This document shows, piece by piece, positions 24,601 to 35,228 of a stretch of 64,000 nucleotides of DNA. Position numbers and translations under genes: made by a program. The first letter of the stretch is position 1. The number at the start of each line of letters is the position of its first letter. The DNA is from Macrotrachela quadricornifera (Eukaryota > Rotifera > Eurotatoria > Philodinida > Philodinidae), in NCBI GenBank assembly GCA_022393335.1, contig JAJEKB010021158.1:605241-669240 (forward strand). The letters are read 5' to 3'. A model generated the notes under the pieces. That model did no database searches. It had not been told where the DNA came from and saw only the letters and a list, made by a program, of their open reading frames with translations.

Positions 24601-27600
24601 TCATTAGCTTTTCTTGATAATATGGAATTTTTACTACTTATAGAATAATGATGATTATTATTATTGTATTCATCTCGTTCGGAATGAATATGATTATGAC
24701 CAGTTGGACTAGAAAGAAAACAAAATATCATTTTAATAGTTAAGATAATAAAAACAAACTTTTCTTTTTAGATCAAAAGACAATGAATATATTGATAAGA
24801 TATTTTGTGCGTATCATTTCCGGAATCAGAACTAATCCTTTAGATCTTTATTGAGAAAGACGACAGAAATTCTTTATTATTATTATTATTATTGATGTAT
24901 GTCAAAAAACATTCATTTTTTTTTTGGCAAGACACAAAAAAAAAAGAGAAATAAATGAGAAATATATATGTTCTATCATCCGGTTAATTTTCTTCTATTC
25001 TATTCATAGTAAAAATGAATGACAAGTTCATTAAGAATTCCTAATCGGTTTTTCTTTTTGCTCGGTCTTCTTTTACTTCTTATTTATTTCTTTTTAATTA
25101 AATCGAAAATGTTTTTTAAAAAAAAGTCATTTATTTGTTATTTTATTATATAAAAATCTATTGTAATAAAATATTTATTTTTTTCTTTTCTTTTCAAATT
25201 AAATTTATTTAATTTGTTAAAATTATTCAAGCAATTATTAAAAATTTATATTTTTTCAATAATAAAATTTTTATAAGAAATAACTAACGATTTAATGTTA
25301 AGACAAAACAAAAAAAAAACAAAATAAATAAATATTAAAATTAAAAAAATAATAATAATATAAAAATGATTCTTTTCTCATTTCTTTTTTTTTTTTCTTT
25401 TATTAACCACTTGACTTATAAATATACCTCTATAAATTTCTTTTCATTTCCTTTTTCTTTTCCGACAATGTCAGTGATTAAATTACGAGATTTTCTCGTG
25501 TTTTTTTTTTGTTTCACTCACAGAAATTTTTTAACTGATTGCATGACATTTTTATACCATAAAACAACGGATGCTAAATCAAATTGTTCATCAATATTAG
25601 AATATTGACCAGAATAATAACCGGGAATACCATGAGAATTACCAATTGATGATGATCTTTCATCATCATCGTCATTATCATCATCATCATCATCGTCATC
25701 TTCATCGTCATCATCTTCATCATCATCAGATCGTTCTTCACTTTTATTTCTTCTTCTTCTTCTTTGTTCATTTTCATTAGAAATAAATGACGTTTGAGGT
25801 ATTGAAGATGTTATAGGTATTGGTAATGTTCGATTTCTATGTGCATAATTATTTTGTCTATGAGCATAACATTGAAATTGATTTGGACGTTGTTGTAATG
25901 ATAATAATTTGGAATGAATTTGTTCATCAAGTGTTTGATTTGTTGTTAAAGACGTTTGTTGTCGTGCAAGATAAGTTGGATAAGTATTTTCATTAGTATA
26001 TTGTTGTTGTGGTACATCAATATAATTCATTTGTCCACTTGAATGATATGGATTATGATAAAATGAATTATCATTTGATTGATTTATTTCATCATCATCG
26101 GAAGAAATTTGTTCTGGATGTTTTTGTTTTTGTTGACGAAATAAAGATGAAGGTGTGATTGGATGACGATAACCAAAAGAAGATGGAGCACTGGCAAGTG
26201 CATCACGCAACCATCCGAACATGATGGTGAACAAGAACGAGAAGGAGAAGCACCACTAACACACTTTGTCTTCGTTCTTCTATGTTAGTAATACACATGC
26301 AAAAAACGGCAGAGATTTTCTTCGCACAATTCGGCGCCGCGTTCTCGTCATCATCGTCCTGTATCCTGTCCTCTGTCCTCCAGGCAGTAACAAGGAAAAG
26401 GAGGAGGAGGAGGGTGAGAACGCGAGAATGCGTATTTGCTCATTAATAAATTAGAAAAACGACATTGATTTTTCTTCGCCCTCTCGTCTTCTCTCTTTTC
26501 TTTCTTTACTTAGTTCGACGAGTATGTTTCTCAAGTCTTTTTCTTTTCGCTTTCTTTCACGTTCCGTTCTCATTTTTTTTTTCTTTTGTTTTTGCTATGG
26601 CATTTACATGCAGTAGAGAGACAGATAGAGAGAGAGAGAGAGAGAGACATAAATCGCCTCATTTTTGTTGATATGACCGTTTTTTGACTATCATTCAAAT
26701 AGTCTTCTTCTGTCTGCTTCTCTCTATACCATAGATAAAGAAATCCGGATAATAAAATGGCGTTTTTTTTCTCTTTATATTATTTGATTGATCGATCGAT
26801 CTAAGCATATTGGAGTCTACAAGGTGTCTCTAGTTAGAATAGGAAATGTTCATCAATTATCGTTTTACTACTCGGAAAAAAACGAGAAAATATTCATTGT
26901 TAACAATGCGGAGAAACATCACCTTATTACCACCAATCCATTTTTTTTTCTCCAATCCTTTCTTTTTTTTTTTATTATATATATATATATATATATATAT
27001 TTGCGTGTTTTGTGTGCATAGAGAAGATTCATCTATCTATCGAACGATCGATTAAAACTGTTTGCCTATGCAAAACAACAAATCGACAATAATGATAAAA
27101 AATAAAAAAAGAAGAAGTTCATTTTCATTCGCGAGCTACGTGACGATTATCGTCATAGACATTCTATTCTAACTATCGAATCACATTCAATTGTCAATGT
27201 TAACAAGGATAGATAAGCATATAAATAAAAAAAAAAAGGAACAAAATCTGAGGCATTATTTTCCTGACATGATTATAAATAACGTTAGAAAAATGGAAAA
27301 AAAACCATAAGTCATAAAAAAAGTATCAAATTTCTAAATTATTATTTTATTTAGTCAATAAGTATTATTAAAAAAGAAAAACAACATATTTTATTTTATT
27401 CTTTAAATAATCATATAGAGTTTTCTAATTCCCTCTTGGAAAAACTAAGTTGATCATGATTCTAAATGTTTATATTATCTAGCGAGAAATAACAGTATAA
27501 GTATCGTCATTCTCCTTCGAGTCGTACTTGACATAATTCAATTAGTTATTTCATATTCATCATTTATCATAGAATAACAACTTGCTTTCAAGATTAATTC

Positions 27601-30600
27601 TTTTTTCTCGCAAATACAATCATCCAAAGAGGAAAAAAAAAAAAAAACTTCGTTATTTTTTTTCTCTTTTTGAAAGATAAGAAGTCAAAAACTTCTCACA
27701 CATCATGCAAAAAAAAAACAAAAATCAATATGCATATTAATTTCATTCAATTTCCACTTTCTAATTTTTAGCTTTTATTTTTCTAGTGTGTTATATTAGT
27801 CACATGCAGCATTAGCAAGTAGTATATATATATAAATTACCTGAATTAATTAATTATATTGCTTAGATTTCTACTGATAAGATATACATAGACAAGACAA
27901 TAATAAAATAAAAAATTGAATTTTCTTTTTTCTTCTTACTTTTCATTATAATTAATATCAGTTAGTTTATTCATTGGTAATTTTCGTGGTTGACTAACAT
28001 ATGAAAATGGTTCTTGTTGTGTTAATGACATTGTTTTTTGCATGTGATTTTGATTTAATTTTCGTGATGGATTTGTTACTGTATGTAAATCTCTTATAAG
28101 TGGTTGAACAAGTGCTAATGGTTTTTTTGTTGATGTTGATAAACCGAGATTTTCATTATGAGTTAATTTTATATTCGATTGTGACATAGATGATATTGGA
28201 TAATTTAAATTAGCTTGAATATTTGTTGGATAAGATACATCTGATGTATAATCACTATCATCCGAAACTTAAATATAGTAATAATAATAAAATAATATTT
28301 AGAAAAAAAAAATACTTACAATGTGAAGGATGGGTCAATTGTGGATAATGAAGAGAAGGCTATAAAGCAAAAAATAAATATGAAATAGAGTCGACATTAA
28401 ATCTTTATTTTAATTATATAAAATATCTATTCAATTTTCTTTTTTTTTTTTATAGATTATAAAATAAATATAGTTACTTATAATTAGAAATTTATAAGAT
28501 TAAAGATGAATTTAATGAAAAAATGTATAAGTCGATATTAATTGAACTTAAAGAAACATGATTGTTAAATATTTATTATACGTGCAAAAAAAAAAAAGAA
28601 AAATTTTTATTTTAAAAATATCAGTTACATTTAGAAAGTAAATTATTTATCATTCTTTGAAATATTTATTAAAGTAATATAGCAGACTTAAACAAGTTAT
28701 TCTTAATTTTAAATATAAATAAAATAAATTTCGTATTAGAATTAAAAAGCAAATGATTACAGGTAAAGAAAATTCGTTTATTGTTCATATAGAAAAAACT
28801 TTTTTTTTTAAAAAAAAGAAAAATAGAATTAATATATTTATCTTTGTAAAATGTAATCTTAACAGAATATTCAAGTATACGGAAAAATATTTTAACTTCC
28901 TTTTACAAGCATGATAAATGTTTTAGCATGATCATTTCCTTCTAACAAATTGTGAAAGACATCTTGACAAAAAATTAAAGTCTATTTTAAAAATAGTGTG
29001 AATATTCTATTAGTTAAAACTTTGAAAAAAAAAAACGTTTTCTACTTTTATTATTTTACCTTAAAATATAAATTTGTTCGTTTTATTTTATATTCATTAT
29101 AATAAAAATCTTTCATTAATAATTAGTAATTCATACAGAAAAACGTGTCTTAGTGAATTCTCTGATTTATCATTAAAAGTAGTCCCATCGTGTTTCACAT
29201 TATAATCCCGTAGGGATTGCACTAACAGCTTTCTTTTAAATGTTAATGGTTAATTTATTTTTTTAAATGTGACAGACATTTATAGAACTATAACTTTCTT
29301 ATTAAATATGCTGTTGGGATCAATTTGTATTCATTTAGAAAAGAAAACATATTTTACTATAGCTTTTTTTTTTTCATTTCTAGGAATATATTGAATCAGT
29401 ATAGAAATATCTATTAAATACAAACTTATTTATTCTAAATTTTGAAAGATAAATGCGAAGAATATATGAAATTTAATCTATTTTAAATAAATTACCTTCG
29501 AATATTATTCAAAATGATATGTAAATGAAAGGTAAAAATTTTATTTTAAATTTAAAAAATTTCTTGAAATATATACTCATAATAATTCTTTATTTTTCAT
29601 TCAGACAAAGATATTGTAATATCGTTGTGTCTGTAGTTTACTGTATACTCTATTTAATATATTAGAAAAATAAATTCTTTATACATGGTTAATTTCTTTG
29701 AATATAAATGAAATTTGACTAAAAAAAAAACAGACATTTTTACTTTCACCTATGCTAATATTAAGAATTTTTTCTCGATGATGTGTTAATTTGTTATATT
29801 AAAAATCTAACCTGTTGTTCAAGTTGCATTTTTGAAAGTGAATTAAGTTCATCAAATGTAACATCTTGCAATTGACGTCCCTGTAATAGAAAAAGCAAAA
29901 AAAAAACAAAAAATGTATACTTTTTCTTATTTTCTTTTATTTCGGTGTTTTACTAGAAAAGAAAAAAAGAAAAAAAAAAGATACAAATCTCAAGAGATTC
30001 ACACAAAAATATTTGACTTATTGAGCATGTCATGATCATTGATATAATGTCACTTTCACAGGCATTACTATACCAATACATTCTGATAGCATGCATGAAT
30101 ATAACGCGATTACTTTTCTTTCTTTTCATTTCTTTCTTTCTTCTTTTTTTTTTTGACCCTCCTTTTCTTCCGGTTCCCTATCGAATAGAAGAAAATAATG
30201 ATGATTATTTTAAGGATTAGACGTTCCTCAGTTTCTTCTTCTTTTTTTTTTGTGTCGCTTCTCATTATTTAGATCTACTAATGGCATCAATCTGTTGTAA
30301 CTAATCGATGATATTAAATCTACTAAATACAAATAAAGTTGAAAATAAAATCAATAAAAGATTAAATAAAATACTAACTTCTTTATCAAGAATTTCATGA
30401 AGAATTTCAAGTTTTTCAGTTAATTCTCTTGATTCTTCTTCAGTTAAATCTGATGGTAATTCAATATAAGTACGAACTAATATTGAATGTCCTGTTGGAT
30501 TACATGTTCGAGCTATTTGTCCTTGACGATTTAAAATTAATTCTGAATCAAGAATTATCCATCGTTCAGTTCCATTATTAATACCAGATTTTATTCCATA

Positions 30601-31838
30601 TTGTTCATCATTATGATCTAAACGTATATGACATAATCCAAGTAATTTATCCCAAAATTGTCCACGTTCCCATAATTCAATTTCAATGCCTGTTGAACGA
30701 TCAGGTACATCACTTCAATAACAAAAAAAAAAAAAAATAAACAATATTTATTTAAATATACAAAAAAAAAAACTAATTAATTATAGATCTAAACTATAAC
30801 CCATACTGAATTTAATTGATAACTTACTAGAAGATGTAAATTTCACATTTTTATTGTTAAAGTCTAACAACACTATTCTAATTTTGATTTCTATCCAAAT
30901 CGAGCATGAAAATGAGAGGAAATTCATCTTCATTCTCTTTCCGGACGTGTTGAAAGGAGGTGGTCTTCTTTCAACTACTATTCTCCACACACTGTTATTA
31001 GTAAAAAAAAAAAAAAAGAAATATTCTTTAACAAAAAAAAGAAAAAGAAGCTTTTTTTCTTATGTTTTTTTTTTTTCGAAGATTTTCAATTCATTCATCA
31101 GGTTTGTTTTTGAAGATTATTTTATTATTTACAAAATATATTCTTAGTTATTAACAATTGAAGAAGAAGAAGAAGAAAAAAAACAAAACTAAGAACGAGA
31201 TCATTAAATCTATATTAAAATATATAGTGAGTGCATTTTCAATCTTTAGAAAATAGCGCATCCGATAGTATTAAATTACTTCAGAATATATGTTACTGTA
31301 TGAATTCATTTTTCTTTTAATTAAGTATTTTTATATATCATATCATATGTAGGTTTGTTTTTTTTTCTTTGGTTAATTAACATTAATTAAACACAGAACT
31401 TCAAGGACATTTTTTTAAAAAAAAATTATTTTTTGTTATTTCATTAGTCAAATTGTATATGAGATCTACATTGAATAAATGAAATTTTGGCTTCTTTTTT
31501 TTTAGGTATATTAACTATTATTATAAAAAAAGAGAAAACAAAAAACAATAAGAACTAATCTTCTCTTATTTAAGCTTTATTTGAGGAAAAAAAAAATAAT
31601 CGATATTTTTTTTTTGTTTGTTATTTCAGTTGTAATTATTGTCAGAATTCTATCGAATATATAATCCTTTTTTTATAAAAGATTATTTTCTAAAACTAAT
31701 ATTAAATCTAAATTTATTTATTTAATTAAATAACTTACAAATAAAATTCTTGTTCCCAATTAGGTTGTTGACCTTTTACAATACTTGTAGTTGATTTAAC
31801 ATTATCAATTTTAAGTACAACATAAGAATAACATTCGT
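12620..31838 (-). CDS. unc-13: UNC-13/Munc13 synaptic vesicle priming factor (long form, first exon not found)
   Basis: N-terminal exons: 31838-31739, 30712-30379, 29880-29812, 28359-28320, 28267-27940, 24708-24495, 21864-21668. Common body: 20447-20342, 20278-20204, 20144-19925, 19360-19240, 19180-19074, 19017-18876, 18824-18476, 18219-18122, 18060-17910, 17851-17783, 17722-17633, 17150-16834, 16771-16686, 15538-15400, 15145-15049, 14991-14447, 13789-13609, 13547-13322, 13267-13172, 13125-12966, 12902-12620. Every junction is GT-AG and in phase (about 1645 residues plus a missing start). Domains in order: C2A ([18 protein letters not shown]), acidic linker, C1 with a perfect H-x12-C-x2-C-x13-C-x2-C-x4-H-x2-C-x7-C zinc pattern, C2B ([46 protein letters not shown]), MUN, C2C. 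The protein opens syntaxin at presynaptic active zones; C1 senses diacylglycerol, C2B calcium and phosphoinositide. The first C2A exon, which should end in phase 1, was not located upstream of 31838. Confidence 0.93.
13861..14370. other. Insert-like sequence in a long unc-13 intron
   Basis: Intron 14446-13790 is ten times the usual length in this part of the gene. It contains a less AT-rich block (about 14230-14400) bracketed by the direct repeat CACGTACGAAG (near 14237 and 14389). An insertion is plausible, but no terminal inverted repeats were found. Confidence 0.3.
15539..16685 (-). other. 1.15-kb unc-13 intron
   Basis: Separates MUN-domain exons 16771-16686 and 15538-15400. AT-rich, no ORF or repeat structure recognised. 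Confidence 0.5.
20536..20681 (-). CDS. unc-13: Candidate first exon of the short unc-13 isoform
   Basis: ATG at 20681, then 48 codons ([18 protein letters not shown]...) ending in phase 2 at a GT donor (20535). The phase-2 end joins correctly to the common exon 20447-20342, as does the alternative upstream exon 21864-21668. No acceptor-like tract precedes the ATG, so it looks like a transcription-start exon. The resulting form is 1267 residues with C1, C2B, MUN and C2C but no C2A, like short Munc13/UNC-13 isoforms of other animals. Which isoform is used is inference. Confidence 0.65.
21978..22229 (-). CDS. unc-13: Candidate alternative first exon of unc-13
   Basis: ATG at 22229 opens 84 codons ([20 protein letters not shown]...) that stop in phase 0 at a strong GTGAGT donor (21977). 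The next exon, 21864-21668, starts in phase 0. No in-phase acceptor was found that would join it to the upstream exon 24708-24495. The text is acidic and polar without a known domain, as in other UNC-13 linkers. It could also be an internal exon with an unseen acceptor. Confidence 0.5.
23292..23915 (-). CDS. Hypothetical protein nested in an unc-13 intron
   Basis: A 207-residue intronless ORF from the ATG at 23915 to the stop at 23292, Ser/Tyr/Lys/Phe-rich with no recognised domain. It lies between unc-13 exons 24708-24495 and 22229-21978 on the same strand. Its codon choice (many ATA, AAA, TCA, GAT) resembles nearby exons and it is much longer than background ORFs here. No signal peptide or membrane segment. 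A GT dinucleotide run (about 23974-23995) and a TTTTATA box lie just upstream. It could be a nested gene, a further alternative first exon using an internal donor, or a chance ORF. Confidence 0.4.
   Translation of the reverse strand: MYSNEKTSLTKSYRRYSTTTISDISELKWDKFDFNNYLSESDTLSSYDINEMSEILHNRFLEFDMSSHIDEYSRRSTLNSIYSSIMKYDFELLNDNQIKKSKYYHSLFNLNSIKYEKTSFYLTKHLSLMNMKLFERKISFKYKNSSSQFNFYYQIKTKNLSKLSLIRLYMNKLKEKFSSFLFQTFHQSTKISSFTDDILQTYDIIEE
23974..23995. repeat. (GT)n microsatellite
   Basis: About eleven uninterrupted GT/TG dinucleotides just 5' of the nested ORF at 23915 on the minus strand. Confidence 0.8.
25522..26222 (-). CDS. unc-13: Alternative first exon of unc-13 encoding an acidic linker
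   Basis: ATG at 26222 ([17 protein letters not shown]...) with an in-frame stop not far upstream, so this is a true 5' exon. It runs 233 codons and ends in phase 2 at a strong GTGAGT donor (25521). The next exon, 24708-24495, needs exactly two bases, and the C2A-side exon 28267-27940 also ends in phase 2. The two starts are therefore interchangeable. The exon is Gln/Asn/Ser-rich and contains RRRRRNK followed by an Asp/Glu run of some 24 residues (about 25658-25732), comparable to the acidic stretch in Munc13-1 linkers. A GC-rich block lies directly upstream. Confidence 0.65.
26297..26440 (-). promoter_or_regulatory. GC-rich block upstream of the internal unc-13 start
   Basis: In a very AT-rich window this 140-bp stretch (with TTCGGCGCCGCGTTC near 26329 and a purine run AGGAGGAGGAGGG near 26399) stands out. 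It lies 75-220 bp upstream of the ATG at 26222 on the minus strand, where a promoter or 5' UTR would be expected. No specific factor site is claimed. Confidence 0.4.
26613..26647. repeat. (GA)n microsatellite
   Basis: GAGA run of about 30 bp with one interruption, in the region upstream of the internal unc-13 exon. GAGA tracts can be promoter elements in animals, but nothing here proves such a role. Confidence 0.7.
26978..27000. repeat. (TA)n microsatellite
   Basis: About eleven TA dinucleotides following a T-rich tract, inside the unc-13 intron region. Confidence 0.75.
28360..31738 (-). other. Large unc-13 introns around the C2A exons
   Basis: Apart from exons 29880-29812 and 30712-30379 this stretch is AT-rich intron sequence with homopolymer runs. 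No nested gene or terminal repeat was seen. A GAA run (about 31160-31175) and several poly-T tracts are the only simple repeats. Introns here are 0.5-1.5 kb, far longer than the 50-60 bp usual in the body of the gene, as often seen where alternative starts lie. Confidence 0.5.
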
Positions 31839-33068
31839 CTATGAGAAAAATATTAAAAAAAAAGAAAAGAAATTATTCTATAAAATTTCTATGAATAAAT
31901 AAACGAACTGTCGGTTGTTTGAATTTTTGCACATTTGACTAAAACACAAAGAAGAAGTGATGATGATGATGTTGGTGATGACATGAATACGTTTAATCAT
32001 CTAGAAAGAATAATGTTTACACATTTTGCTTTCTTGTACATCAATTTATTAAGTAACTTGTTTATAATGATTATTATTAGGTCCTTCTTCTTTTTTTTTT
32101 TTTTTTCTTCTCTACTCTCTTCTTACAATTACGGTTCAATGATGAAGAAAGAAAAAGAAGGACTGAATTCAATTCGTGCATGCATAAATTAACAACGATA
32201 AATATATGATACTATTTTTACTTAAGATTTGAAGAGAGAATATTTTCCCTTGAAAAAGGTATTGGTGAACTGGAAAAAAGAAGGAGATTAAAGTATCTAA
32301 TCCTATTTATGAGTCGTATTATTATTGTTGTTGTTCAGTTTTTTTTTTTTTCTTCGACTTGTCATTCACAATAAATTTCACTGGTATAAATTTTGTCCAT
32401 TGAATTTATGTTTTAGAATATTTAATTGAAATAAAAAAAAAATTATGATAATTAAGAAATTCTTATTTACAAAAAAATCTTATCTTTATTTTTCACTTGA
32501 GTATGTATTTGGCTTTTATAGCGCCATCTATAGTCGATCTAGATTATATATATACTATCATTGGTTTAAAAATTTGTTCATTTAGATATTTATTTGATTA
32601 AGATTAAAATATATTTTAAATTTATAAATTAAAAATATTTTATCTAAATGATTATTGCATTTCTATTTTTATTTATTATTTAGAGATGAAGGATTTTTTC
32701 GATATTTTTTCATGCTAATTATATCCGTCACTTATAACAGACAACACTATATAGTATTTATATAGTAAGTTATTGTGGCATATGAGATTAAAGTATAGGA
32801 AGAGCGCTTTTTTCTTGTTGTTCATTCCTTCCTGAAAACTGTCTTATGAACTTCCTATTTCTAATTCAAAATGAGACATGGAAAAATACTAATCATCTCA
32901 TTGATGTTTGTCGACATTTTTATTTTCTTTAGATCAATGATGAATTAATAATGAAGAAGAATTGCAAAAAAATTAAAATTTTCTTTTTCTAAATTAAAAA
33001 TTTTTTACTTGAGAGAGAATACATAAAAGAATCAGCATATAAGCCAAGACCGAATCTGCACAATCGAG
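31839..33068. other. Non-coding; expected location of the unc-13 5' end
   Basis: The first C2A exon of unc-13 should lie here or further right, but no exon with ATG and a phase-1 donor could be recognised. Simple GAT repeats (31955-31980) and T runs are present. Confidence 0.35.
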
Positions 33069-35228
33069 ATTGTTTGATTTTATTCATTCTAGGATACGTT
33101 GTAGAAGGAAGAATTTTTAGCATTTTACGAAATATTCTATATATGACAAAATTGACTAACGGGAGACCAAATAGGAAAATATCTCGAGAATGGTTGTATC
33201 GATTAAAATGAAATTTTGTTCTAAATCTCAGAACCATTGACTTTTTATGACTAGTTGAACATATTGATCTTGCGAATGAATTTTCTTCTAAGATATGAAT
33301 GAGTCTGAGAGTTGGTCTTTATAAGTTGATAGTATCATCTCGGAACTATAAGTTCATAAGAAGATCAGTGTATAATTCCTATAAATGGGTTGTAGAGAAG
33401 ATTATCTTTCGAAGGTACCTATAAGGTTAATAGGTCATATATACAATTTTTGTGTTCGATTCTTGATTTTATTCTATTTTATGTAGCAGCCTTGGGTAAT
33501 TTTTATCGTAGAACACAATGTTCATACTTATTTTCTTTCATTCTATATTCTCTTTATACAGATAAGACGTAAAACGGCAATTTCTATTGACGATATTAAA
33601 GATTTAATACCTTTGAATATTAATCAAGAAATGTTTTTAGTTTAGTATTGTCGCATATGTGTTTGATCTTTCTTTCTTTCTCATTCTTCTAGTAAAGTAA
33701 ATCGTTATCAAAAAAGAAAATAACTTCGGTATTTAATCCAACAATATATTCAATGAAGATGAGATATTGATTTTTCACATCGTAATTCGTGATAAAGGTA
33801 AATAACTCAGTGAATATTAGTTTAGCATAACTATAAAACAGCTTAACTCATTTGCTAAGCTATCATTGAGGGAAAGAATAACACACAAACAAATATTGAC
33901 AAAGATTAAGATCACATAAATCATAAAAATAAAATACTTAGGGCAATCCAAAAGTAGTGAGGGAAGTACTTTTTTTCCTTAAGCGGTGGTATAAAAACAT
34001 TTCTGTTTTTACCAATAGATAGAGCGTGTTTCGCTCTGTCTTCCTATGCTATTTGATCATTATTAAACTGTTATCGTAATGATAAAATTTCGATAAAACC
34101 TGTTTCTGTTGCATATGTGCTGGTAGCATGAATGCTTTTGTGTATTTTTGGAATAACTTTTGATAGAAACAAGATAGAGAACTGCGGTTTTCGCCGTTAG
34201 AAAGAAGAGATGAAGACGCATCGAATCATATATTATCGATTTTTCTGACATGAGTTCTGACGGTTTTTATATTCAAGTTTTTAACCAGTGGAAAAACGCT
34301 CGTTTTAGGAAAAAAAGAAAAAGCAAAAAAGTTGATAGTATATTGTACTAGAGATTCGTCTAGGAGAGGTATTATCCATAAATAATTGAACTCAGATAGC
34401 TGAGTCTCTCGCAATCTATAGATCTTCAATAAGTGGTTTGAATGTGAACACGAATGTTGAAAATTCACTGTAAACAACTCATGGAATAGGTCTCCTCTGT
34501 AAAAGGTGAGCTGAAACCTTAACAAAAGCAGATTATAAAAATCAGTTATAAGTACTTCGATGCGTCTTCATCTCCTCTTTCTAATGGCGAAAACCGCAGT
34601 TTTTTATCGTGTTTCTATCAAAAGTTATTCCAAAAACACTCACAAGCTTTTATGTTCATGCTACCAGCGTATATGCGACAAAAACAGATTTCATCGAAAT
34701 TTTATCATTACGATAATAGCTTAATAGTGATCAAATAGCATAGGAAGATAGAGCGAAACACGCTCTATCTATTGGTAAAAAAAGAAACTCTTTTAGACCT
34801 CTGCTTGAGGGAATAAGGGACCTCCCTCACTACTTTTGGATTGCCCTAAGTATATAGATGAAAATCACAGAGTAATATTGAAAACATCATCCAAAGATGA
34901 TCTTCCCTACAAGTCATTTATAGGAATCATACACTGATCTTCTTATGAATTTATAGTTCCGAGATGATACTATCAACTTATAAAGACCGACTCTCAAACT
35001 GATTCATATCTTAGAAGAAAATTCATTCACAAGATCAACATGTTCAACTAGTCAAAAAAAGTCAATGGTTCTGAGGTTTGGAACAAAATTTCATTTTAAT
35101 CGATATAACCATTCTCGAGATATTTTCCTATTTGATCTCCCGTTAGTCAATTTTGTCATATATAGAATATTTCGTAAAATGCTTAAAATTCCTTCATCTA
35201 CAACATACCCTAGAATGAATAAAATAAG
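33069..35228. mobile_element. Nested fold-back, outer inverted repeat
   Basis: Arms of about 340 bp: 33069-33412 and 34884-35228, roughly 90% alike by eye. Shared text in opposite orientation includes AGTCAATGGTTCTGAG, CGATATTTTCCTATTTG-like blocks and TAGAATGAATAAAATA. Apparent ORFs in the two arms (33237-32989 minus and 35065-35274 plus) are mirror images from this duplication, not genes. The interior holds a second element (33937-34850). Outer ends grade into flanking sequence, so no target duplication is claimed. Confidence 0.8.
33937..34850. mobile_element. Tc1/mariner-like fold-back element with TA duplication
   Basis: Ends are perfect 28-bp inverted repeats beginning CTTAGGGCAATCCAAAAGTA, flanked by TA on both sides (33935-33936, 34851-34852), the usual Tc1/mariner target. 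The inverted arms extend about 300 bp inward (to about 34240 and from 34555) with high identity, leaving a loop of some 310 bp. The loop has no transposase. Sits inside the outer fold-back; a diverged relative lies at 3710-4345. Confidence 0.85.

Noticed and set aside
25574..25777. Lys/Met-rich minus-strand ORF
   Set aside because: Frame-shifted reading of the acidic GAT/GAA run in the unc-13 exon.
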